A stretch of DNA of 8,359 bases from Bacillota bacterium (GTDB taxonomy: Bacteria; Bacillota; DTU025). Positions 1 through 5,306 of this stretch are shown here, piece after piece. Made by a program: the position numbers and the translations under genes. Under the pieces are notes generated by a model. The model had not been told where the DNA came from, ran no database searches, and saw only the letters and a list, made by a program, of their open reading frames with translations. Location of the stretch: the NCBI GenBank assembly GCA_012842765.1, contig DUWJ01000062.1:1-8359 (forward strand), given 5' to 3'. The number at the start of each line of letters is the position of its first letter. Within the stretch, counting starts at the first letter, position 1.

Positions 1-21
1 AGGCTGATATGTCCTTTTCAT
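1..21 (-). CDS. rpmH: Ribosomal protein bL34 (partial, N-terminus only)
   Basis: Read on the minus strand, the first seven codons give M-K-R-T-Y-Q-P, the highly conserved start of the large-subunit ribosomal protein bL34; the rest lies beyond the left edge. A ribosome binding site (GGGAGGA, positions 37-31) lies 9 nt before the ATG, and a consensus promoter lies further upstream. Divergent rpmH upstream of dnaA is the classical arrangement at many bacterial origins, which supports the call despite the very short visible part. Only seven residues are visible, so identity rests on the motif plus context. Confidence 0.85.
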
Positions 22-30
22 CTCAACTTA

Positions 31-37
31 TCCTCCC
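31..37 (-). promoter_or_regulatory. Ribosome binding site of rpmH
   Basis: GGGAGGA on the minus strand, 9 nt before the rpmH ATG at 21-19. It is a near-perfect complement to the 16S rRNA 3' end and confirms the rpmH start. Confidence 0.8.
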
Positions 38-66
38 TGCAAGCTCACCGGCAGCATACCGCGTAA

Positions 67-95
67 ATTATATGCTAGGCCCATATTGGTGTCAA
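67..95 (-). promoter_or_regulatory. Consensus sigma-A-type promoter of rpmH
   Basis: On the minus strand TTGACA (95-90) is followed by exactly 17 bases and then TATAAT (72-67), a perfect match to both housekeeping promoter hexamers at ideal spacing. Transcription should start near position 60 and leave a leader of roughly 40 nt before rpmH. It points away from oriC, so rpmH is transcribed co-directionally with the leftward fork. Strong housekeeping promoters are expected for a ribosomal-protein gene. Confidence 0.85.
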
Positions 96-239
96 GGAAT
101 CGCAAGGACGCGTGATTTGGGTTGTAGCGGATTTCCCGCGCAGGCCAGTTAGACAGTTTAGCAAGAGCAGCTTCCTCCCTGGCAATGAAGGAGCATCATT
201 TGCCGAGATAGGTGTCAGAAGGCGGTTTTTGGCTCCCCC

Positions 240-649
240 TGGGGGAAGAGGGGCACCTTCACGTAACCGCACTCCCATCTCATTGTTCAATTTGTCAAAG
301 GCTGCTTTTATACAGCCTGTACAGGGCTACGCAATCTGTCCCCCTGTTTGGTTTTTATCCTGCCCAAAGCCATCAACCTTCTTGATGCTTCATCAGGTTG
401 CACAAAAGTCGTGTATGCCGACGGCGAGGGGGCTTCCTCCACGCCCAGCGTAATGTCGAGGCCGCAAACCTGGCGTAGCTGTCATTTTCTAATTAGCCCC
501 GACAAAGGCCCTCGGTACTCTTACATTAAAAGATGATGCCTTCCATTGCCCCGTACTTTTTCTAGCGCTTGCATCAACTCTTCATCAGGCAGGTAGTCTA
601 TAACAAGCTTCAATTGTCCCAAATCGCCCAATTTCTCAACAACTTCATT
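240..649 (-). pseudogene. Decayed DDE transposase, N-terminal part
   Basis: Minus-strand coding sequence broken by frameshifts and stops. Frame one (649-521) reads NEVVEKLGDL, then LPDEELMQALEKVRGNGR, then a stop. A second frame near 527-489 reads VRVPRAFVGA. A third (481-308) reads LRQVCGLDITLG, then EEAPSPSAYTTF. A fourth near 300-265 reads KAAFDKLNNEMG. In order these match what I know of the N-terminus of a widespread clostridial DDE transposase group (DUF772-like): a basic GRxDYPV-type stretch, an aliphatic helix, then LRxxCGF and a SxYTRF motif. The catalytic region is absent because the relic ends before the rpmH promoter. The exact IS family is uncertain. A stop in frame before residue N means the true start is not resolved; decayed sequence may extend towards 830. 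Confidence 0.6.
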
Positions 650-777
650 CTAGCGAAACAACTGCTTTTGTGGTTCTGTCCACGTTGTTTGGACTATTTG
701 CAACATTTTACACTTTGGGCCGGTTGCCCTGTTTTTCGTGCTGCAAAACGGGCTTTTCCCATGGAGGAAACGGATTG

Positions 778-963
778 TCAGCCGTCCTTCAAATACAAGA
801 TGGCTCGCCAACCGGAACAGATCTTTGCGAGTTTCGCATTCCTTTCAATGTGATCCATTTTCAGTTGTTGTGCCATCTCCGTATCTGCATTTGCTTTTCT
901 TCGGGCCTCAGCCGCCCCAAACCCCCAAGTGCCTTTTGAGCGCTGCTCACAGGAGTCCCTCAA
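778..963 (-). pseudogene. Unrecognised decayed minus-strand reading frame
   Basis: An open minus-strand stretch of about 60 codons, rich in Lys, Glu and Ala (it includes EARRKANADTEMAQQLK and HIERNAKLAKICSG), has a protein-like composition unlike the opposite strand. It has no convincing start or ribosome binding site. A one-base shift near 810 would join it to another open stretch (ASHLVFEGRLTIRFLHGK) that leads towards the transposase relic below it. I do not recognise the family. It may be the 5' part of the same degraded element or a separate gene. The assignment as decayed coding sequence is inference. Confidence 0.3.
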
Positions 964-1094
964 ACACTTTCAGAACCATGAAGATCCTTTTGCAGTTCTT
1001 ATGCACACCCGCACCGATTCCTGCCGCTCATCCATCTAGCCTTGAATTCGGCAATCCTTGCCTTCCACATCTATTCACCTTTACTCTTTGACAT
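960..1094 (-). pseudogene. Remnant of a small helix-turn-helix protein (IS66 accessory-like?)
   Basis: An ATG at 1094 is preceded, 7 nt away, by a good ribosome binding site (GGGGAGG, 1108-1102). The frame reads MSKSKGE, a stop, then MWKARIAEFKARWMSG, and after a frameshift VHKNCKRIFMVLKVFEG. The W-x-x-R-I-x-x-F-K opening and the later helix resemble the small HTH proteins encoded first in IS66-type elements, but similarity is judged from memory and only loosely. The early stop and frameshift make it non-functional. The start overlaps the end of the preceding minus-strand frame by 14 bases, as in an operon. Confidence 0.35.
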
Positions 1095-1320
1095 AGATAA
1101 ACCTCCCCAAGCTTGTCTCCTCGAGGAGGATTATTGCACACTCCAGGGCATCAACCCAGGCGGGCACTGTTTGACGATTACCCCAAAGCCTGTCTTGCCT
1201 CATATCCCTTTCCCCGTGATCTTTGCTCATCTGCGCTTTTCAACACTCAGCCCATCTTAGTGCTGCGCACCTTCCATCACGCAGCTCATTGTATCTTCTC
1301 TCAATCTCGGAGACAAAGTC
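1081..1320 (-). pseudogene. Remnant of an unrecognised protein, C-terminal part
   Basis: One minus-strand frame gives DFVSEIERRYNELRDGRC, AALRWAEC, a TGA stop, then KAQMSKDHGERDMRQDRLWG and WVDALECAIILLEETSLGRF, ending with TAA at 1083-1081. The charged amphipathic composition and the fact that its stop overlaps the start and ribosome binding site context of the next frame suggest that it was once a gene. The internal TGA and lack of a start make it a relic; a 49-residue ATG frame (1230-1081) also exists but has no clear ribosome binding site. I do not recognise the family. Confidence 0.35.
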
Positions 1321-1381
1321 GGCCACTAGCCACGATCCTACCTATTCTATTGCAGCCTCACTCTTTGAGTTCTCCAGTTTG

Positions 1382-1764
1382 TCACATTCTGATAAGTCGC
1401 ATCTGCTTCTGTCCATTCCAAAAAACCGACAATTCACATGCTGTGGACAACTCGCAAGAAGCATTTCGGCTCAATTGGCAACCAAAGCGCTCACTCTTAG
1501 CAATAGATTCTCGTGGATCTTGCAAAAATGCATCCCGACTTATCAAGCCTCGATCGCCGGTACCTCTTTGTGGATCACCCGCGATGATCAGTTTCATCCC
1601 ATTATCGCTGCAAACCCGCGCCAAAGGATCCGCTGTCTCACGCCATATATTGCCGGGCATTGAGGCGTTGTAGTAGTGAAAACCTGTGTTGCTCGATTTG
1701 ATCTCTTTTCGCTCTGTTATGATAGTGTGTACAAACATACCGACTTTTCGCTCGCGAATTCATA
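1382..1764 (-). pseudogene. Possible decayed minus-strand coding sequence
   Basis: The minus strand is open for about 118 codons from an ATG at 1738. It includes GMKLIIAGDPQRGTGDRG and SRDAFLQDPRESIAKSERF, which look protein-like. There is no ribosome binding site before the ATG, no recognised family, and the downstream part (SVFWNGQKQMRLIRM) drifts into unlikely composition. A second minus-strand frame over 1440-1340 (GMDRSRCDLSECDKLENSKS) leads without a gap into the remnant ending at 1081. I read this as part of the same degraded stretch, but it may simply be non-coding. Confidence 0.25.
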
Positions 1765-1922
1765 CACCAATGATTATCGCCAGTTATGCGCCCTTTTATG
1801 CACAGTCTGTGGATATCCCTGTGGATAACCTGTGTGAAGTTCGTGGATTTCCCACAACCGCCGATATTCGGGCAAAAACTTTCCCAAAACCATCTGTGGA
1901 TAATTGTGAAAGCCGCCTTTGA

Positions 1923-1937
1923 CTGGCGAAAAGCCAG
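1923..1937. repeat. Hairpin-forming dyad within oriC
   Basis: CTGGC-GAAAA-GCCAG is a perfect 5-bp dyad with a 5-nt loop. Its right arm continues into AGCTAAAA, giving the 11-mer GCCAGCTAAAA (1933-1943), which recurs inverted at 2175-2185. It has no T tract after it, so it is not an obvious terminator. Confidence 0.55.
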
Positions 1938-2185
1938 CTAAAACATATGTTCGCCCCGAATCTGCTGGCGGTAGGATATCCACAGGTCTCTGTGGAATAC
2001 TTGTGGATGATATGTTATAAACAATATGCGGACTCCGCTTTCCGACGACTTTTCAACAGCTGTGGAAAACGTTGTGGATAACTTTATGGTGAAAACGTGA
2101 TATTTCGAGAATCTTGTAAACCCGACTAGCAGCATTCGAGCAATAGTCAATAATTGTCGATCAATTCCGGACCATTTTAGCTGGC
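1933..2185. repeat. 11-bp perfect inverted repeat bracketing the central DnaA boxes
   Basis: GCCAGCTAAAA (1933-1943) has its exact reverse complement TTTTAGCTGGC at 2175-2185. Each copy is embedded in a separate local dyad (1923-1937 and 2176-2191). Between the arms lie one perfect DnaA box (2073-2081) and several near-perfect ones. It could mark binding sites for a dimeric regulator, for example the nearby wHTH protein. That is inference. Confidence 0.6.
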
Positions 2186-2191
2186 GCTAAA
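2176..2191. promoter_or_regulatory. Palindrome next to a DnaA box, candidate operator
   Basis: TTTAGC-TGGC-GCTAAA is a perfect 6-bp dyad with a 4-nt centre. It ends 2 bp before the perfect DnaA box at 2193-2201 and about 75 bp before the GHKL-wHTH start. Size and symmetry fit an operator for a dimeric winged-helix protein. No direct evidence identifies the binder. Confidence 0.4.
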
Positions 2192-2254
2192 GTTATCCAC
2201 ATTTTCATGTTGATAACCTGTGGATGAAATAGTGGAGCGGAGAGTGTCGAAGCC

Positions 2255-2260
2255 AGGAGG
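2255..2260 (+). promoter_or_regulatory. Ribosome binding site deciding the GHKL-wHTH start
   Basis: AGGAGG lies only 2 nt before the ATG at 2263 but 8 nt before the in-frame GTG at 2269. The GTG is therefore the likelier start. Confidence 0.7.
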
Positions 2261-2268
2261 CTATGCAG

Positions 2269-3510
2269 GTGGCTTTGTTCAAATTCCTATTTGGCAGGAT
2301 GAATGGAGAGAAAAGCCAGACAGAGGACTCGGTCGCCGAAGTATCGGCAATAGCGCCCGAGTCCGCTCCGGCGTACACATTGCGCATAGCAACTTATGAT
2401 TCAATGTCGATTCTCCCTCGCACAATTGATCTCTCATCCGATAACTTTGCGTCCTTTGTGAATGAAGCATCATCTAGGGTGTACGCCTTCTGCAAAGAAA
2501 AAGGGGGATCCATGCCCTTTGTTGTTCTGAGGGAAGCCATCGAAAACCTGATACACGCCGGATTCGAGGATGCAGTAATTACGATCATGCCCGATGGCAA
2601 TGTTGTGCGCATATCAGATCATGGACCTGGCATACGCGCCAAGAGCCAGGCTATGATGCCCGGTTTCACCTCAGCGACGGCCGACGACAGGAAGTTGATA
2701 AAGGGGGTGGGATCTGGTTTCCCGATAATGATTGAATCTTTAGAGTCCTTAGGAGGTTTCCTCACTGTCGAGGACAATCTGGGTTCAGGTCTCGTGGTCA
2801 CGCTATGTTCCTCTCCCGACACACGTCCTGGCGGCGTGTCGCCGAAACCTGACAGAGCTTCGCAAAAGACTGCTGGTCCATCCCAGCCTGTACGGCATGA
2901 TCCCGCCCATATGCAACCAGCCCAGATTGCACAAGGGTTTACAGAAGCGGCGTGGAGCTCGCGCCAGGACATTTCCGGCGCCTATCACCCGCCTACTCAG
3001 GGCATCTTTATTGGCCATCCTCAAGACGGAGATGGACACATCTTCGCCGAGGGGCCTCAGGGGTCAGGGGGCGTTAGGCCACAACGGGATCCGGGGGCCG
3101 AGATTTCACAGACATCTTCGGCCGTCTACAACGAATCCGACTCCATTGATATGGAAAACATAGCTGACGAAGGCAGAGCCACTTTATCCGTCGAGAAGCA
3201 GGATTCGGCGGCAGATCAGTCGAAGAAAAGGCGAGATGAGGAACCCCCATCCACATCTCAATCCTCTGATATGTCAGATGAGGCTCTCGGCGCCTTGCTC
3301 TCCTCACGCCAGAAGAAGGTGTTCTTGCTTATTGCAGAGATGGGGGAGATAGGGCCTTCGGTTGTCACAAAAGAGCTTGACATAAGCCTTAGCACGGCAT
3401 ATCGCGATCTAGTGACCCTAGAGGAATTGGGACTCGTAGTCAGCCTCGAAGGAGGCAAGCGAAAGCTTACGAGGCGGGGTGTTGACTTCCTCAGCTATGT
3501 CTTTAGGTGA
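2269..3510 (+). CDS. GHKL-type ATPase with C-terminal winged helix-turn-helix
   Basis: About 413 residues from the GTG chosen by its ribosome binding site. Residues about 60-180 carry the GHKL ATP-binding fold: an N-box (REAIENLIHA, near 88-97), the G1 motif DHGPGI (about 117-122), a G2-like GVGSG (about 146-150) and GSGLVVTL (about 172-179). G2 departs from the usual GxGLG. No histidine-phosphorylation helix precedes the ATPase, so this is not a normal sensor kinase; anti-sigma kinases and other stand-alone GHKL proteins are closer. A hydrophilic, Pro/Ser/Gln-rich linker (about 183-338) leads to a winged HTH (about 344-408) with recognition-helix region LSTAYRDLVTLEELGLV. No signal peptide or membrane segment is seen. 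The gene starts within the oriC box cluster and its TGA abuts dnaA, suggesting co-transcription. A role in controlling initiation or dnaA expression is inference. The fold assignment is sound; the biological role is unknown. Confidence 0.85.
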   Translation: MALFKFLFGRMNGEKSQTEDSVAEVSAIAPESAPAYTLRIATYDSMSILPRTIDLSSDNFASFVNEASSRVYAFCKEKGGSMPFVVLREAIENLIHAGFEDAVITIMPDGNVVRISDHGPGIRAKSQAMMPGFTSATADDRKLIKGVGSGFPIMIESLESLGGFLTVEDNLGSGLVVTLCSSPDTRPGGVSPKPDRASQKTAGPSQPVRHDPAHMQPAQIAQGFTEAAWSSRQDISGAYHPPTQGIFIGHPQDGDGHIFAEGPQGSGGVRPQRDPGAEISQTSSAVYNESDSIDMENIADEGRATLSVEKQDSAADQSKKRRDEEPPSTSQSSDMSDEALGALLSSRQKKVFLLIAEMGEIGPSVVTKELDISLSTAYRDLVTLEELGLVVSLEGGKRKLTRRGVDFLSYVFR

Positions 3511-3533
3511 TGGTCCAAATGAGGGGTGACAAA

Positions 3534-5018
3534 GTGTCCCAAGAGATAAATGCAATTTGGATGGATGTTCTTCAGGTCCTCGAAAGCGAGCTGTCGAGGC
3601 CAAGTTTTGACGCATGGCTCAAGACCAGTGTCCCCGTTGTCGTCGCTGACGACATCGTAGAAGTGCCGGTCCCGCACGACTTTGCCCGTGACTGGCTGGA
3701 AATGCGATACGCAGCATTGCTGTCAGAAACCATGTCATCCATGGTGGGCCGGAAAATAACGGTGAGGTTTATTGCTAGGGAAAGTTCGGCTGAGGCAGAA
3801 AACGGAGATGGAGCCGTAAGCGAAGATTCTTACGAGATGGGCAATCACGCAAACCCTGCGACCCGAGAGCCGTCGCCCGCTAACGCGTTGGACGCAAATG
3901 CCGCATCAGGCATGGGGGTCGACGAAGCGGCAGCGACTTCTGGAACATACGCCCAAACGCAGGCTGAAGCGAAAGCCTTCGATGACTTCTCTACACCGGC
4001 GCTCAATCCGAAGTATACTTTCGAGTCTTTTGTAGTGGGCAACTCCAACAGGTTCGCCCACGCGGCTGCGCTTGCCGTTTCCGAAGCGCCTGGAAAGGCC
4101 TACAACCCGCTCTTCATATACGGCGGAGTGGGATTGGGGAAGACCCACTTGATGCAGGCCATAGGCCATCATGTGTTGGAGATCAACCCTTATGCCAAGG
4201 TAGTATACGTTCCTTGCGAGCAATTCACAAATGAGCTAATAAACTCGATTCGCTTTGAAACGACTATTCAGTTTCGCGAGCGATATCGCAACGTGGATGT
4301 CCTGATGATAGATGATATTCAGTTCCTCGCCGGAAAAGAACGCACTCAGGAAGAGTTCTTCCATACCTTCAACACTCTCTACGAGTCGGGAAAACAGATA
4401 GTGCTCTCGTCTGATCGACCCCCGAAAGAAATTGCCACGCTCGAAGCAAGGCTGCGATCGCGATTTGAGTGGGGCCTGATTACGGATATAGGCACTCCCG
4501 ACCTTGAGACAAGGATCGCCATTCTGAAGAAGAAAGCTGTGTCGGAGGGACTTGACGTTCCCAACGACGTGCTGGTGTACATAGCGGGCCAGATACATTC
4601 GAACATACGTGAGCTGGAGGGAGCTCTCATCAGAGTAACGGCCTGTGCCGCCCTGACTAATCGCGAGATAACTACACAGCTTGCCGCAGAGGTAATCCAG
4701 GACATGATACCATCCTCGCGGCCAAAGCAGATATCGGTGGAGCTAATACAGCGAACAGTGGCAGACTACTACCACCTGGAAGTATCGGAAATGGTGTCAA
4801 AGACGAGGGTCCGCACTGTAGCCTTGCCACGGCAGATCGCCATGTATCTTTGCCGTGAGCTCACAGAGCTTTCGCTGCCGAAGATAGGCGAGGAATTCGG
4901 TGGACGGGATCACACGACTGTGATCCACGCCTGTGACAAGATTCAAAACGAGCTAAAAAAGGACTCAACCATGAACGCGAACATCAAGGAAATAGTTTCC
5001 AGATTGAAGAGCAGTTGA
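3534..5018 (+). CDS. dnaA: Chromosomal replication initiator DnaA
   Basis: AAA+ initiator that binds DnaA boxes and opens oriC. With the GTG at 3534 the protein has 494 residues. Domain I (about 1-80) opens with INAIWMDVLQVLE and PSFDAWLKTS, as in other DnaA proteins. Domain II (about 85-170) is unusually long, acidic and Ala-rich. Domain III has Walker A GGVGLGKT (197-204), Walker B LMIDDIQF (257-264), and LEARLRSRFEWG (303-314) containing arginine-finger and sensor residues. Domain IV ends with the DNA-contacting signature GGRDHTTV (456-463). Start choice: GAGGGGTG lies 5 nt before GTG 3534 and the resulting N-terminus matches homologues in length. In-frame alternatives are GTG 3507, ATG 3510 (overlapping the upstream TGA) and ATG 3519, the last with AGGTGAT 8 nt ahead. 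All imply tight coupling to the upstream gene. The DnaA boxes on both sides suggest autoregulation. Confidence 0.98.
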   Translation: MSQEINAIWMDVLQVLESELSRPSFDAWLKTSVPVVVADDIVEVPVPHDFARDWLEMRYAALLSETMSSMVGRKITVRFIARESSAEAENGDGAVSEDSYEMGNHANPATREPSPANALDANAASGMGVDEAAATSGTYAQTQAEAKAFDDFSTPALNPKYTFESFVVGNSNRFAHAAALAVSEAPGKAYNPLFIYGGVGLGKTHLMQAIGHHVLEINPYAKVVYVPCEQFTNELINSIRFETTIQFRERYRNVDVLMIDDIQFLAGKERTQEEFFHTFNTLYESGKQIVLSSDRPPKEIATLEARLRSRFEWGLITDIGTPDLETRIAILKKKAVSEGLDVPNDVLVYIAGQIHSNIRELEGALIRVTACAALTNREITTQLAAEVIQDMIPSSRPKQISVELIQRTVADYYHLEVSEMVSKTRVRTVALPRQIAMYLCRELTELSLPKIGEEFGGRDHTTVIHACDKIQNELKKDSTMNANIKEIVSRLKSS

Positions 5019-5054
5019 CCTGTTGATTATGTAGTTAACAACATGTGAAAAGGC

Positions 5055-5093
5055 TGTGGAAAGCGTGTGGAAAGAAAAAACCCCTGTGGATAA
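5055..5093 (-). promoter_or_regulatory. DnaA boxes just downstream of dnaA
   Basis: A perfect TGTGGATAA (5085-5093) is preceded by two weaker same-direction copies, TGTGGAAAG at 5055-5063 and 5066-5074 (seven of nine each). Together with 5190-5206 they form the downstream half of a bipartite origin. Confidence 0.75.
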
Positions 5094-5189
5094 CTGATGA
5101 TAACTCGCCATCTGCTCCACAAGTAATCAACAATCTGTCTACAGTGACACTGGGAACAGACGGGCAGCATAACCCATGAAATTCGACAC

Positions 5190-5206
5190 TTATCCAGATA
5201 TCCACA
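5190..5206 (+). promoter_or_regulatory. Pair of abutting DnaA boxes beside the unwinding element
   Basis: TTATCCAGA (5190-5198) and ATATCCACA (5198-5206) are eight-of-nine matches in the same orientation, sharing one base. They sit directly before a GC-containing spacer and CTA repeats, as in the basal unwinding module described for Bacillus subtilis. The stretch TTATCC-N17-TATACT (5190-5218) could also act as a weak dnaN promoter overlapped by these boxes; that is a guess. Confidence 0.75.
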
Positions 5207-5275
5207 GGCACGTATACTACTACTACGGTAAATGTACATATGTACTCATAGTAGTACTTATATATGCATGTGCCT
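5207..5275. other. oriC: Probable DNA unwinding element with DnaA-trios
   Basis: After the paired DnaA boxes comes GGCACGTA, then four TAC repeats (5215-5226), equal to three CTA units on the top strand, i.e. 3'-GATGATGAT-5' below, the established DnaA-trio consensus. AT-rich DNA follows (5229-5269), including the 12-bp palindrome GTACATATGTAC (5234-5245). The same trio motif recurs inverted (TAGTAGTA, 5249-5256). The arms AGGCAC (5206-5211) and GTGCCT (5270-5275) are exact complements, so the block is an imperfect palindrome of about 70 bp. Box-spacer-trio-AT order matches the known strand-opening module; the mirror symmetry is not something I know as standard. Confidence 0.75.
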
Positions 5276-5306
5276 GGAAATCAGGTCAGTGGGGAGGTAT
5301 AGCAAG

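Larger units (their letters stand above)
1808..2227. other. oriC: Upstream part of oriC: DnaA-box cluster
   Basis: Four perfect DnaA boxes: TGTGGATAA at 1820-1828, 1895-1903 and 2073-2081 (minus orientation) and TTATCCACA at 2193-2201 (plus). Eight-of-nine matches are at 1808-1816 (TGTGGATAT), 1976-1984 (ATATCCACA), 2002-2010 (TGTGGATGA), 2061-2069 (TGTGGAAAA) and 2219-2227 (TGTGGATGA). A seven-of-nine match (TGTGGAATA) lies at 1991-1999. This density, upstream of dnaA and downstream of a divergent rpmH, is the standard signature of a Bacillota origin. The cluster also covers the 5' region of the GHKL-wHTH gene, so DnaA may autoregulate this transcription unit. I see no confident sigma-A promoter here: TATAAA at 2016-2021 lacks a good partner hexamer. 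Confidence 0.9.

Noticed and set aside
234..246. Palindrome TCCCCC-T-GGGGGA as a possible terminator
   Set aside because: The loop would be one base, and the T run lies on the wrong side for plus-strand termination; on the minus strand it is followed by A residues.
112..1922. Several plus-strand reading frames of 60-190 codons, the longest at 1113-1673
   Set aside because: They lack ribosome binding sites, have pyrimidine-rich unlikely compositions (runs of Ser, Pro, Leu, His) and lie opposite minus-strand decayed coding sequence, so they are antisense shadows.
1991..2029. Promoter for the GHKL-dnaA unit using TATAAA at 2016-2021
   Set aside because: No acceptable -35 hexamer at 16-18 bp; spacing to TGTGGA is 19 bp and that sequence is a DnaA-box-like site.
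2152..2166. Dyad AATTG-TCGAT-CAATT containing a Spo0A-box-like TGTCGAT
   Set aside because: The arms are only 5 bp and AT-rich, and the match to a Spo0A box is partial; chance is a sufficient explanation.
5019..5045. Weak stem TGTTG...CAACA after dnaA as a terminator
   Set aside because: Only five base pairs, a long loop and no T tract; dnaA and dnaN may be partly co-transcribed.
5232..5306. Upstream ATG extension of dnaN
   Set aside because: The extra 25 residues are encoded by the origin unwinding element, have no ribosome binding site and do not fit the clamp N-terminus; GTG 5307 has a well-spaced GGGAGG.
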